From an uncultured Clostridium sp. (GTDB lineage Bacteria; Bacillota; Clostridia; Lachnospirales; Lachnospiraceae), in contig CABVBU010000031.1 of assembly GCA_902496665.1 (NCBI GenBank), positions 1-37,830 on the forward strand: a stretch of 37,830 nt of DNA, in the 5' to 3' direction. Shown piece by piece: positions 15,702 to 25,173 of this stretch. Position numbers and translations under genes: made by a program. Each line of letters opens with the position of its first letter. The stretch's first letter is position 1. The notes under the pieces are model-generated. The model was not told the DNA's origin, searched no databases, and saw only the letters and a list, made by a program, of their open reading frames with translations.

Positions 15702-16379
15702 TTACTCCTGCACCTTCTTGGCAATCTCGCCCTGCTTCTTATAGATGGAATTCTCATCCACGCATCCGCGGACGCTGGATAACGGGTAGATATTGCAGTT
15801 CCTTCCAATAACAGTTCCTGGATTCAGAACAGAACCGCAGCCGATTTCCACGCAGTCACCGAGCATCGCACCAAATTTCTTGATCCCGGTCTCGATATCG
15901 CCGTCCTCCGCATGGACCTTCACGAGAAGCTTATCGGACTTCACGTTTGAGGTGATGGAACCGGCTCCCATGTGGGCGCGGTAGCCTAAGATGGAATCTC
16001 CCACATAGTTATAGTGCGGAACCTGGACCTTATCGAACAGGATCACATTCTTTAACTCCGTGGAGTTTCCAACGACGGCTTCCTCTCCGACTAAGGCATT
16101 TCCCCGGAGGAACGCGCAGTGGCGGACCTCCGTGTCCTTTCCGATAATGATATTCTCACCGAGGTACGCACTCGGCATCACCTTTGCGGTCTTATGGACC
16201 CATACGGTCTCCCCGCACCTCTCGTACTCATCCTCCGGGAGTGTCTTTCCAAGTTCGAGGATAAACTCCTTGATATGGGCAAGTGCCTCCCACGGGTAGG
16301 TAAACTGGCGGAGGAAATCCGCAGCCTGGGTGTGGGAAAGGTCATAAAGATCAACGATCTTAGTCTCTTCTTTTTTCAT
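15702..16379 (-). CDS. Left-handed beta-helix (hexapeptide-repeat) transferase-like protein
   Basis: A 225-residue protein. From about residue 60 on it shows hexapeptide repeats of a left-handed beta-helix: VHKTAKVMPSAYLGENIIIG, then GNALVGEEAVVGNSTEL and CVEIGCGSVLNPGTVIGRN. This fold occurs in GlmU C-terminal domains and other acyl/nucleotidyltransferases; many databases label such proteins 'UDP-N-acetylglucosamine pyrophosphorylase', but no nucleotidyltransferase domain is present here. It is preceded by GGAG eight bases before the ATG at 16379. The acyl donor and substrate are not readable. Confidence 0.75.
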   Translation of the reverse strand: MKKEETKIVDLYDLSHTQAADFLRQFTYPWEALAHIKEFILELGKTLPEDEYERCGETVWVHKTAKVMPSAYLGENIIIGKDTEVRHCAFLRGNALVGEEAVVGNSTELKNVILFDKVQVPHYNYVGDSILGYRAHMGAGSITSNVKSDKLLVKVHAEDGDIETGIKKFGAMLGDCVEIGCGSVLNPGTVIGRNCNIYPLSSVRGCVDENSIYKKQGEIAKKVQE

Positions 16380-16493
16380 AATGATTCTCCAATCTGCCAT
16401 CTTGCCAGACAGCATTTATTTACGGCTGGACCGCCGAAAGCATTTTCGATAAGCTTATCTGCAGATGGCTGCAGCATCGAAACAGGTCTGTTG

Positions 16494-18548
16494 CTATTTT
16501 TTATAGAACTGAGCCGCAGCGTCGAAATACGGCCGCAGCATATAGGCGTTGTTCGTCTGCTTGACACCGTTTGTCCTGAGCGTCACAAAACGCTCCAGCT
16601 TTTCCATGTACTCATCCGGCGTGATGGTTCCCTCCGCCACATAAGTGAGGCCTTTTTCCCAACTTGCCGTGAGTTCCGGGTTCAGGAGCTGCCGCATGGA
16701 CGCCTGGCAGACATCGAAGACGATCTCCCCGAGAAGTGTCGGCGTGATGACCTGGGTCTTCTTCGCCAGTGCCAGATACTTGATGTTGAACAGCTTTTTT
16801 AAGATCTCCGCCCGGGTAGCGCTCGTTCCGATGCCGCTTCCCTTGATCTGGGCCCGCAGGTCCTCATCCTCGATGAGCTGGCCCGCATTTTCCATGGCAA
16901 GGATCATGGAACCGGAGGTGTAGCGCTTCGGCGGAGATGTCTCGCCTTCCTTGATATCAAATTTTAAAAGCTTTAATTTCTGTCCTTTTTTCAGGCCGGA
17001 CAACATGGCAAGAAGATTCTTTGCCTTCTCATCATGACCTGGATCCAGTTCTTCCGCCTGGTTTTCCTGTCCTGCGCCGGAATTTTCACCCCGACTGTTT
17101 CCAGAATTTTCCATTTTTTTCTTGGACGGGGCGTTTGCGACCTCCAGGTATCCCGCCTCCGCAAGGACCTTATATGCCGCGAAGAACTGTTCTCCCTGCT
17201 TTTCAATCCGCAGGGAAAACTTCTGGTAAACCGCAGGTGGATAAAAAATGCTTAAAAAACGCCGTCCGATCAGCTCATATACCTTCACAGCCAGCGGATT
17301 GAGACTTCTCAGTGCTCCAAATCCCTGTCCCGTCGGGATGATGGCGTAGTGGTCGGTGATCTGCTTATCGTTCACGTACTTTGTCCGAGCGATCAGCTTC
17401 CAGGTTCCGCTGTCCAGCGCCTTCGCGGCAAAGTCCGCGAGAGGTCCGAAATTCCGGAGTCCGCCGATATTCCTATAGATCTCCTTTGCCACCGCAGTGG
17501 AGAGAACTCTGGCGTCTGTTCGAGGGTAAGTCACCAGCTTTTTCTCATAGAGCTCCTGGATGATCTTTAAGGTCTCATCCGGGCTGATCTTGAACATCTT
17601 CGAACAGTCGTTCTGGATCTCCGCGAGATTATATAAAAGCGGCGGATTTTTCGTCTCTTTTTTCTTGTCCAGGGCGATGAGCGTTCCTTCCATCGGGTCG
17701 GCGCTTAAAAAGCGGATCAGCTCCTTCGCTGTCCTTTGCTCTTTAAATCCGTTTTCCTTATAAAGCGCCGGTGTGCCGAAGTATCTGGATCCTTCCACCG
17801 CTCTCCATTCCGCCTCGATGACCGCGGTCTCATGATCAGGGACATCGAAGGAACCGATGACGCGGTAGAACGGGGTCTTCACGAATTCCCGGATCTCCCG
17901 CTCCCTGCGGACCACCATGCCGAGGACACAGGTCATCACGCGGCCGACGGACAGCACCGCCCGCTTTTCCCTCAGGTAGGACGCCACCGCCGGGCCGTAT
18001 TTTAAGGTAAGCACCCTGGAAAAATTGATACCCATCAGGTAATCTTCTTTTGCTCTAAGATATGCGGAGGCTGCAAGGTTGTCGTACTCCGCAAGGTCCC
18101 TCGCCTCCCGGACGCCCCGGAGTATCTCATCCTCAGTCTGGGAGTCGATCCAGACACGGCGGCGGTTCTTTCCCTTTACCCCGGCCATCTGCTCCACCAG
18201 GCGGTAGATGTACTCTCCCTCACGCCCGGAGTCAGTGCAGACATAGATCGTGTCCACGTCCGATCGGTTTAAGAGCCCGCTCACGATCTTAAATTGTTTT
18301 TTTACATCGTCGATCACCTGGTATTTGAATGTCTTCGGGAGAAACGGCAGAGTTTCCATGCTCCAGCGTTTCAGGGCCGGATCGTAGGCATCCGGATAAC
18401 TCATGGTCACCAGATGACCCACACACCAGGTCACGATAGCCTGGTCGGACTCAATATATCCGTCTCCCTTTCTCCCAGAAACCCTTAACGCCTTCGCAAA
18501 TTCCTGCGCGACGCTGGGCTTCTCAGCGATAAATAGTGCTTTTCCCAT
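16494..18548 (-). CDS. topB: DNA topoisomerase III (type IA)
   Basis: A 684-residue type IA topoisomerase. The TOPRIM domain shows Glu9 in LFIAEKPSVA and TDSGREGE (105-112); TopB-type proteins of Firmicutes often have Gly where the E. coli enzyme has the second Asp. The catalytic tyrosine is Tyr341 in VTYPRTD. A Lys/Glu/Asn-rich stretch near residues 485-515 links to the last domain. No C-terminal zinc fingers are seen. It would relax or decatenate DNA using one strand. It is 36 bases after a DMT transporter gene and 114 bases before the beta-helix gene. Confidence 0.92.
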   Translation of the reverse strand: MGKALFIAEKPSVAQEFAKALRVSGRKGDGYIESDQAIVTWCVGHLVTMSYPDAYDPALKRWSMETLPFLPKTFKYQVIDDVKKQFKIVSGLLNRSDVDTIYVCTDSGREGEYIYRLVEQMAGVKGKNRRRVWIDSQTEDEILRGVREARDLAEYDNLAASAYLRAKEDYLMGINFSRVLTLKYGPAVASYLREKRAVLSVGRVMTCVLGMVVRREREIREFVKTPFYRVIGSFDVPDHETAVIEAEWRAVEGSRYFGTPALYKENGFKEQRTAKELIRFLSADPMEGTLIALDKKKETKNPPLLYNLAEIQNDCSKMFKISPDETLKIIQELYEKKLVTYPRTDARVLSTAVAKEIYRNIGGLRNFGPLADFAAKALDSGTWKLIARTKYVNDKQITDHYAIIPTGQGFGALRSLNPLAVKVYELIGRRFLSIFYPPAVYQKFSLRIEKQGEQFFAAYKVLAEAGYLEVANAPSKKKMENSGNSRGENSGAGQENQAEELDPGHDEKAKNLLAMLSGLKKGQKLKLLKFDIKEGETSPPKRYTSGSMILAMENAGQLIEDEDLRAQIKGSGIGTSATRAEILKKLFNIKYLALAKKTQVITPTLLGEIVFDVCQASMRQLLNPELTASWEKGLTYVAEGTITPDEYMEKLERFVTLRTNGVKQTNNAYMLRPYFDAAAQFYKK

Positions 18549-18584
18549 GAAACCTCTTTCCTGTTTATATTGACTTCACAGCTG

Positions 18585-19469
18585 TTATTTTTTCTTCTGC
18601 GGGAGCTCCGATAAAAGAACTGCCGCGAACATCAGCGCACATCCGGCCAACATCTTTCCTGTCAGTACATCCTTTAAAAAGATCACGGAAAACAGAGTTC
18701 CGAACACCGACTCCATAGAAAGAAGGATTGCCGATGTAGATGCGCTCAGATATTTCTGTCCACTGTTCTGTAAGAGATAAGCCACTGTGGTGGAGAAGAC
18801 TGCCAGGTATAGCAGTCCCCCGATCAGAGACTTATCCATCAGGACCGTGAAATCAAAGGATCCGTCAAGAAACGGTGCGCAGATCCAGTTGAAAATAGCT
18901 GCCGCAAGGATCTGGATCACCGTCAGGGCGATTGGATCGTGGCATTCTGTAAACTTATCGATAAATACCATGTGGACCGCAAACATCAGACCGCAGACCA
19001 GCGTCAGAAAATCTCCGTAATTGATCGAGAGATCTCCCTGCAATGACAAAAGCGCAAGACCGATGACTGCGAGAAACGCGGCAGCGATATTCCGGCCTGT
19101 GGGTCTCTTTTTACTGACGATCCAGTAGAGGAACGGCACGATGATGACATACAGCGTTGTGATAAAAGCATTCTTGCTTGCTGTCGTGTGCTTCAGACCG
19201 TAGGTCTGGAACTGATAGGACAGGCAGAGAAAAGCGCCTAAGATCACGCCGCAGAGGACCGTCTCCCGGTCTGTTTTCATCATATTTTTATGGAACAACA
19301 GAGCGAGCAGCACCGCGGACATGGAAAAGCGGACCGCCAGAAGGTATGTCGGCGGGATCACATCCACAGAATTTTTCATAACCACGAAGGCAAATCCCCA
19401 GATCATCGTCGTAAGGATCAGTCCCATGGATGCCAGGATCTTGATGCCGCGTTCACTTAAATTATTCAT
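18585..19469 (-). CDS. DMT-superfamily (EamA) transporter
   Basis: A 294-residue integral membrane protein with ten likely membrane segments in two EamA repeats. It starts at ATG 19469 after AAGGA. The first segments are ASMGLILTTMIWGFAFVVMK and LLAVRFSMSAVLLALLF; the second repeat begins near DFLTLVCGLMFAVHMVF. The protein ends in a basic tail. Substrate cannot be inferred; DMT members export amino acids or other metabolites. It lies just upstream of topB on the same strand. Confidence 0.85.
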   Translation of the reverse strand: MNNLSERGIKILASMGLILTTMIWGFAFVVMKNSVDVIPPTYLLAVRFSMSAVLLALLFHKNMMKTDRETVLCGVILGAFLCLSYQFQTYGLKHTTASKNAFITTLYVIIVPFLYWIVSKKRPTGRNIAAAFLAVIGLALLSLQGDLSINYGDFLTLVCGLMFAVHMVFIDKFTECHDPIALTVIQILAAAIFNWICAPFLDGSFDFTVLMDKSLIGGLLYLAVFSTTVAYLLQNSGQKYLSASTSAILLSMESVFGTLFSVIFLKDVLTGKMLAGCALMFAAVLLSELPQKKK

Positions 19470-19501
19470 ATCAATAATTCCTTAGTAGTTTTATGCAAGG
19501 C

Positions 19502-19525
19502 AAAAATCTCATCGGCGCAGCCGAT
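19502..19525 (-). terminator. Possible terminator after galM
   Basis: On the minus strand ATCGGC pairs with GCCGAT across a three-base loop, followed after four bases by TTTTT. The stem is short, so this is tentative. Confidence 0.4.
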
Positions 19526-19573
19526 CTGGAATGGACTTTTGCTTGTAACCATGAAGGTACTGAATAGTTGCCG

Positions 19574-20626
19574 TTATTTTTCATAAATATAAAAACGGTA
19601 TCCTGTCACAGACATCCATTCTTTCCCTGCCTTCACGATCGGTGATGGGAAGTGCGGTTTGTTGACAGCATCCGGGAAATTCTGTGTTTCAAAGCAGAAT
19701 GCGGTCCTTGCATGGTAGAACGCACCTTTCTTTCCTTTCTCCTGCTCAAGCCAGTTAGCAGTATAGAACTGCACGCCCGGCTGGTCTGTATAGACATCCA
19801 TCGCTCTGCCGCTCTCCTCGGAGAAGATCTGCGCGGCAAGTCCGAAGTCGCCGCGGACATGGGAGAGACACCAGTTATGGTCGTATCCATGTCCCATGAC
19901 AAGCTGGTCGAAATTCTCATCAATCCGATCCCCGATCACATGGAAATCCGTGAAATCCATCGGAGTTCCCTTTACCGGGCGAATCTCTCCAGTTGGGATC
20001 GATGTCTCATCGGACGGGGTGTAAAAATCTGCAAGAATTCGAGCTTTGTGGTCAAGGACGGAACCTCCGTTATTGCCGAGGAGGTTGAAATATCCATGGT
20101 TTGTCAGGTTCACCGGTGTGTCCGCATCGGAAAGGACACGGTATGTCAGCGTCAGCATATCCTCGTCTGTCAGCGTATATGTGACGGATACGATGGCGTT
20201 TCCCGGATATCCCTGATCTCCGTCCGGGCTCAGAAGTGTGAAGGTAACAGCGTTTTCCGCCTCTTCTTTCGTGTTCCAGAGACGCGCGTCATAGTAATCC
20301 AGACCACTGTGCAGGTTGTTCGGGCCATTGTTCACCGCCAAGGTATACTCTTTTCCGTTCAGGGAGAACTTTCCTTTCGCGGTGCGGTTTGCGATCCGGC
20401 CCACAACGGATCCGAAATGCGGGCCATTGTTTAAATAACCAGCTGCGTCGTCAAATCCCAGCATCACATCGTCCATAACCCCGTTTTTATCCGGAACGAC
20501 CATGCGGACCCAGACGGCACCGAGATCTGTGACGGATGCCTCGAGACCATTTTTATTTGTGATGGTGTAGAGACTTACCTCTCTTCCATCCGGCATTTCC
20601 CCAAAGTATTCTTTTTTCACTGACAT
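19574..20626 (-). CDS. galM: Aldose 1-epimerase (mutarotase)
   Basis: A 350-residue enzyme that interconverts alpha and beta anomers of galactose and glucose. Family blocks are GSVVGRIANRTAKGKF, NNGPNNLHSG with the conserved histidine, VNLTNHGYFNL with the second catalytic histidine, and CFETQNFPDAVN with the catalytic glutamate. The start MSVKKEYFGEMPDGRE is preceded by GAGGAGG. No galK/galT or sugar transporter is nearby, so it is a stand-alone gene. Confidence 0.95.
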   Translation of the reverse strand: MSVKKEYFGEMPDGREVSLYTITNKNGLEASVTDLGAVWVRMVVPDKNGVMDDVMLGFDDAAGYLNNGPHFGSVVGRIANRTAKGKFSLNGKEYTLAVNNGPNNLHSGLDYYDARLWNTKEEAENAVTFTLLSPDGDQGYPGNAIVSVTYTLTDEDMLTLTYRVLSDADTPVNLTNHGYFNLLGNNGGSVLDHKARILADFYTPSDETSIPTGEIRPVKGTPMDFTDFHVIGDRIDENFDQLVMGHGYDHNWCLSHVRGDFGLAAQIFSEESGRAMDVYTDQPGVQFYTANWLEQEKGKKGAFYHARTAFCFETQNFPDAVNKPHFPSPIVKAGKEWMSVTGYRFYIYEK

Positions 20627-20724
20627 AAAAATACCTCCTCAGTTTCGATCCTTATGAATAAGTACCACTGATACGAAACAGCATCAGGCCATATACAGGT
20701 ATATGTACTGATTCGCTGTCCGCG

Positions 20725-20753
20725 TAAAAAGGACCCGCACAAATAGCGGGCCC
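20725..20753 (-). terminator. Intrinsic terminator of asd
   Basis: GGACCCGC (20731-20738) and GCGGGCCC (20746-20753) form an 8-bp stem; on the minus strand TTTTTACG follows. It lies 46 bases past the asd stop. Confidence 0.85.
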
Positions 20754-20799
20754 ATGAATTACGTTCTGATCGACAAATGATAACCGATATCCGTCGATA

Positions 20800-21885
20800 T
20801 TATTTTGCAGAAATATATCCCTGCTTTGTGAGAAGCTCTGCGCAGAGGACTGCTCCGCCTGCGGCACCGCGGACGGTATTGTGGGACAGACCGATAAACT
20901 TCCAGTCATAGACGGTGTCTTCTCTTAAGCGGCCGATGGATACGCCCATTCCCTTCTCGAAATCAACGTCCAGCTTAACCTGCGGACGGTTGTCCTCTTC
21001 CATATACTGGATGAACTGCTTCGGTGCGCTCGGAAGCTCTAACTCCTGCGGAAGTCCCTTGAAGTTTACAAGCTTTTCAATGAGCTGTTCCTTGGAAGCT
21101 TTCTTTCTGAATTTTACGAATACAGCAGCTGTGTGACCGTTTAATACCGGTACCCGGACGCACTGGCATGTGATCACCGGCTCTTTTGCCTTTACGATCA
21201 CGCCGCCCTCTAAGTGGCCCCAGATCCTAAGCGGCTCCTGCTCGCTCTTCTCTTCCTCGCCGCCGATGTACGGGATCACATTCTCTACCATTTCCGGCCA
21301 GTCCTTGAAGGTCTTTCCTGCTCCGGAAATAGCCTGATATGTAGTAGCAACTACCTCGTACGGCTCGAACTCTCTCCATGCACTGAGTGCCGGAGTGTAG
21401 CTCTGGATCGAGCAGTTCGGCTTTACTGCGATAAATCCGCGGGTCGTGCCGAGTCTCTGCTTCTGGAACTTGATCACCTCAAAGTGATCCGGGTTGATCT
21501 CCGGAATTACCATCGGAACATCCGGTGTCCAGCGGTGAGCACTGTTGTTGGAAACCACCGGAGTCTCTGTCTTCGCGTAAGCTTCCTCGATAGCGCGGAT
21601 CTCTTCCTTTGTCATATCAACGGCGCTGAATACGAAATCAACGGTCTTGGATACCGCATCCACGTCGTTTACATTCATAACAACTAAATTTTTAACTTTT
21701 TCCGGCATCGGAGTCGTCATTTTCCAGCGTCCTCCAACTGCCTCCTCATATGTTTTTCCTGCAGAACGCGGGCTGGCTGCCACAGTCGTCACTTCGAACC
21801 ATGGATGATTCTCAAGGAGAGAGATAAATCTCTGTCCTACCATACCTGTTGCTCCAAGGATACCAACTCTAAGTTTCTTTTCCAT
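20800..21885 (-). CDS. asd: Aspartate-semialdehyde dehydrogenase
   Basis: A 361-residue enzyme of the aspartate pathway that makes aspartate semialdehyde for lysine, threonine, methionine and diaminopimelate. The N-terminal NADP fold is RVGILGATGMVGQRF; the catalytic cysteine sits in VKPNCSIQSY; HLEGGVIV and LSHNTVRGAAGGAVL are other family blocks. The overall type is the archaeal/fungal-like ASADH class found in several Clostridia, not the E. coli class. ATG at 21885 follows GAGGAG. Own promoter, structured leader and terminator suggest a single-gene unit. Confidence 0.94.
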   Translation of the reverse strand: MEKKLRVGILGATGMVGQRFISLLENHPWFEVTTVAASPRSAGKTYEEAVGGRWKMTTPMPEKVKNLVVMNVNDVDAVSKTVDFVFSAVDMTKEEIRAIEEAYAKTETPVVSNNSAHRWTPDVPMVIPEINPDHFEVIKFQKQRLGTTRGFIAVKPNCSIQSYTPALSAWREFEPYEVVATTYQAISGAGKTFKDWPEMVENVIPYIGGEEEKSEQEPLRIWGHLEGGVIVKAKEPVITCQCVRVPVLNGHTAAVFVKFRKKASKEQLIEKLVNFKGLPQELELPSAPKQFIQYMEEDNRPQVKLDVDFEKGMGVSIGRLREDTVYDWKFIGLSHNTVRGAAGGAVLCAELLTKQGYISAK

Positions 21886-21990
21886 CACACATATCTCCTC
21901 ATCTCAGCCCGTCAGCCGGTATCAGCTGCCAGCCTGCCATTTTCCACCCGTCGCGGACATATGTCTCCATGTACGCAACACCCGTGTTGT
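21886..21990 (-). promoter_or_regulatory. Structured 5' leader of asd, class unassigned
   Basis: About 104 bases lie between the predicted transcription start and the asd ATG. They hold CAACACGGGTGTTG (hairpin), the palindrome GACATATGTC, and a GC-rich stretch in which GCTGG can pair with CCGGC. I cannot match this to the lysine, SAM or other known riboswitch consensus. It may be only ordinary leader RNA. Confidence 0.35.
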
Positions 21991-21995
21991 TGTCT

Positions 21996-22024
21996 ATCCT
22001 AACTCAAAACGACAAAAAATGCAA
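21996..22024 (-). promoter_or_regulatory. Promoter of asd
   Basis: On the minus strand TTGCAT (22019-22024) and TAGGAT (21996-22001) are 17 bp apart. Both boxes match the sigma-A consensus at four of six positions. Confidence 0.6.
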
Positions 22025-22110
22025 GTAGTAAATGGCATGAGTTTACCATACTAACGTATTAAACGTTACTGCTCACGCTTTGCGCAAACAATAACTGATT
22101 TCAGTAACGA

Positions 22111-22824
22111 TTAAACGATTTCCAGCGCTACATGGATCATGTCAGCGAAGGATGTCTCGCGCTCCTCGGCTGTCGTCTTCTCACCTGTCACCATAGAATC
22201 AGATACAGTCAGAATCGAAAGGGCGCGCGCCTTTGCGAGAGCCGCGTTTGCGTAGAGGGCCGCTGTCTCCATCTCCACTGCCAGTACACCCATATCCGCG
22301 AACTGGAGTCCGTCGTGTTTCTTCTTTTCCGGCTCATAGAACAAATCGGAAGTCAGGACGTTTCCAACGTGGTATGGAAGGTTTTCCTGCTCTGCGTGGA
22401 AGACGGCTTTAATCAGGAGTCCGAAGTCCGCGATCGGCGCGAAATCTCCCGGGAGTCCGAATTCTCTCACATAATTTGTCTGTGCGCAGGCACCCATGGC
22501 GAAAACAAGGTCACGGATATGGACATCCTCGGAGATCGCCCCTGTGGTTCCCACACGGATCAGTGTCTTTACACCGTATCCCTCGATGAGCTCGTGGGTG
22601 TAGATTCCAATGGACGGGCATCCCATTCCTGTTCCCATGACGGAGACAGGTTTATCACGGTAAAAACCGGTGTAACCAAACATATTTCTTGTAGCGTTGA
22701 ACTGCTTTGCGCCCGCAAGGAAATTCTCGGCGATAAATTTCGCGCGGAGAGGATCACCCGGAAGTAAAATAGACGGCGCGATCTCACCCTGTTTTGCTGC
22801 AATATGAGGTGTTGGTGTATTCAT
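22111..22824 (-). CDS. deoD: Purine-nucleoside phosphorylase, DeoD type
   Basis: A 237-residue hexameric-type phosphorylase that splits purine nucleosides into base and ribose-1-phosphate. Blocks: LLPGDPLRAKFIAE (phosphate binding), SVMGTGMGCPSIGIYTHEL, LIRVGTTGAI, VLAVEMETAALYA (ribose-binding Met-Glu), and ILTVSDSMVTGE with the catalytic aspartate. The start MNTPTPHIAAKQGEI at 22824 is the family start and has AAGGAGG upstream; the longer frame to 22941 runs into parC and is rejected. It is 88 bases after parC. Confidence 0.95.
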   Translation of the reverse strand: MNTPTPHIAAKQGEIAPSILLPGDPLRAKFIAENFLAGAKQFNATRNMFGYTGFYRDKPVSVMGTGMGCPSIGIYTHELIEGYGVKTLIRVGTTGAISEDVHIRDLVFAMGACAQTNYVREFGLPGDFAPIADFGLLIKAVFHAEQENLPYHVGNVLTSDLFYEPEKKKHDGLQFADMGVLAVEMETAALYANAALAKARALSILTVSDSMVTGEKTTAEERETSFADMIHVALEIV

Positions 22825-22912
22825 ATAGGTTCCTCCTTTTCCCGGACAGGATCTGTCCGGATCATGATTTTCATTCAGGTTCAGATTAAAAGGATCGTAC
22901 GATCCAATTCTA

Positions 22913-25159
22913 TTATAACCGGACTTTCGTTCCTTTTCCATCCCTCTTTGCCGCTTTCAACCGGCCAAGGGCAACTTCTTTTCCTTTATAGACAGCGGTT
23001 CCGTCCATATCCGGCAGATATACATGTTCCAGAGTATCTTCCTTTTCAAGCCTGATGCCCCGGACACCGCGGCTGTTCTTCTTGAGCTCCGGAATTTCTT
23101 CCAGCTGGAATTTTAAGAACATGCCTTCTACGGTCTGGAGAACCACATCGCGGGTTCCATCGATCTCAGTGCCAAGCTCCCGGATCTCCGTGAGCTTATC
23201 CTCTCCCGCTAATTTCGTCGCCACAACGGTCTTATTTGCCGTTATAAATTCCTCACCCGGAACGATCTTTACCGCCGCCTGGGCCGTCGCGAACAGGAAT
23301 TTCTTACCGTTAAATCCGGATGCCGGAAGCATAAAGAGGATCGTCTCCGTCTTCCCGTCAAATTTGCTGACGTTCTCGATAGGGATTCCCTTGTCCTTCA
23401 TCTTCAGTGTCGGGAACTCCGCTACCTTCACCTGGTACATGTTTCCGGTGTCGGAGAACATGCAGAGCTTATCGTCTGTCATCACCGGAAGTACCCGGAC
23501 ATTCTCGCTGTCCACGGTCTCCTGGTTTCTCTCGTAGATGGAGCGGTCCATGGTCTTGCAGTAGCCGAAGCGGTCCATGACGAAAATCACTTCCTTCGCC
23601 TCTTCCTTCGCTTCCACATAAACCATCTCTTCGCCGTCCTCGATGAGTGTCCTTCTCGGTTCTGCGAACTCTGCCTTGATGGAGTCAAGGTCTTCCTTAA
23701 TCACCACATCCATATTCTTCTGGTTGGAAAGAATATGCTTATATTCACGGATCTTCCGCAATGTCTCCTTGTATGCCTTCTGGAGTGCAAGGATCTCAAG
23801 ACCGATGAGCTTATAGAGACGCATCTCCAGGATCGCCGTTGCCTGGCGCTCGGTAAAGTGGAGGTTCTTCGCGTCCGCCTCAAAGCCCGGCACACGGAAC
23901 TTGATCTTCTCCGTATTTCCGGTCATCAGGCATTCCTTTGCGTCCTTCATGTTCTTTGATCCCCGGAGAACGGCGATAATAAGGTCGATCACGTCACACG
24001 CCTCGATGAGTCCTTCCTGAACTTCCTTCTTTTCCATTTCCTTCTGGAGAAGAACATTGTACTTCTTCGTCATATTCCGGTACTGGAATTCCAGGAATGT
24101 ATTTAAGATCTGCTTAAGGTTCATGGTCTCCGGGCGCCCCTCGTCGATGGCAAGCATGTTGACACCGTAAGTGTCCTCAAGCTTTGTCTTCTTATAGAGG
24201 ATCGCCTTGATCTTATTGACATCCGCGTCCTTCTTTAACTCCAGGACAATGCGGATCCCCTCTTTATTTGACTGGTTTGAAATATCCACCACATCGGTGA
24301 GCTTCCTCGTCTCAACGAGATCTGCCACATCCATGAGGAACTTGTTGATTCCCGCGCCGACCATCGTGTACGGGATCTCCGTGATCACCAGTTTGTCGCG
24401 GTCTGCCTTTCTTCTTCCGAGTTCCACCTCGATCTTTCCGCGGAGCTTGATCTTTCCAACACCAGTCTCATAGATCTGTAAAAGATCACTCTTATTTGCG
24501 ATGATCCCACCGGTGGGGAAATCCGGTCCCGGCATATACTGCATCAGCTCTTCCACGGTGAGAAGACGGTTATCGATATAGGCCTTTACCGCGTCGATGA
24601 CTTCCCCCAAATTGTGGGTCGGAATGCTGGTGCTCATGCCGACAGCGATTCCCTCTGCACCGTTTACGAGGAGGTTCGGCACGCGGACCGGGAGAACCTC
24701 CGGCTCTTTTTCCGTTTCATCGTAGTTGGAGACAAAATCCACGGTCTTATCGAGGTCTTTTAAGTAGACCTCCTCCGCAAATTTCTTTAAGCGCGCCTCG
24801 GTGTATCGCATGGCGGCGGCGCCGTCGCCCTCAATGGAGCCGAAATTTCCATGTCCGTCCACCAGGGCCATTCCCTTTTTAAAGTCCTGGGACAGGACAA
24901 CTAAGGTCTCATAGATAGAACTGTCGCCGTGCGGGTGGTATTTACCCATGGTATCGCCCACGATACGTGCCGACTTCCTGTGGGGCTTATCGTGATCTAA
25001 GTGAAGCTCACTCATATCGTAGAGAACACGGCGCTGTACCGGCTTTAAACCGTCTCTGGCATCCGGGATCGCACGGGAGGTGATGACGCTCATGGAGTAG
25101 TCCAGATAGCTCTTCTGCATTTCCTCCGAATATTCAGTTCGCAATATTTTTTCAGACAT
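22913..25159 (-). CDS. parC: DNA topoisomerase IV subunit A (ParC type; GyrA family)
   Basis: A 748-residue type IIA topoisomerase subunit. The catalytic tyrosine is Tyr119 in AAMRYTEARL. The quinolone region reads HPHGDSSIYETLV, with Ser80 and Glu84 at the positions that coincide with E. coli ParC numbering; both are the wild-type kind. The N-terminal breakage domain is followed by a long coiled region and a shorter C-terminal beta-pinwheel domain. The length and the parE partner 14 bases upstream fit a topoisomerase IV pair, although a second gyrase set elsewhere cannot be seen from here. Confidence 0.9.
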   Translation of the reverse strand: MSEKILRTEYSEEMQKSYLDYSMSVITSRAIPDARDGLKPVQRRVLYDMSELHLDHDKPHRKSARIVGDTMGKYHPHGDSSIYETLVVLSQDFKKGMALVDGHGNFGSIEGDGAAAMRYTEARLKKFAEEVYLKDLDKTVDFVSNYDETEKEPEVLPVRVPNLLVNGAEGIAVGMSTSIPTHNLGEVIDAVKAYIDNRLLTVEELMQYMPGPDFPTGGIIANKSDLLQIYETGVGKIKLRGKIEVELGRRKADRDKLVITEIPYTMVGAGINKFLMDVADLVETRKLTDVVDISNQSNKEGIRIVLELKKDADVNKIKAILYKKTKLEDTYGVNMLAIDEGRPETMNLKQILNTFLEFQYRNMTKKYNVLLQKEMEKKEVQEGLIEACDVIDLIIAVLRGSKNMKDAKECLMTGNTEKIKFRVPGFEADAKNLHFTERQATAILEMRLYKLIGLEILALQKAYKETLRKIREYKHILSNQKNMDVVIKEDLDSIKAEFAEPRRTLIEDGEEMVYVEAKEEAKEVIFVMDRFGYCKTMDRSIYERNQETVDSENVRVLPVMTDDKLCMFSDTGNMYQVKVAEFPTLKMKDKGIPIENVSKFDGKTETILFMLPASGFNGKKFLFATAQAAVKIVPGEEFITANKTVVATKLAGEDKLTEIRELGTEIDGTRDVVLQTVEGMFLKFQLEEIPELKKNSRGVRGIRLEKEDTLEHVYLPDMDGTAVYKGKEVALGRLKAAKRDGKGTKVRL

Positions 25160-25173
25160 GGTAAACTCTCCTT

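Noticed and set aside
19652..20434. Plus-strand ORF of 260 residues opposite galM
   Set aside because: It lies inside galM, whose catalytic blocks are all present, and its own sequence has no recognisable domain.
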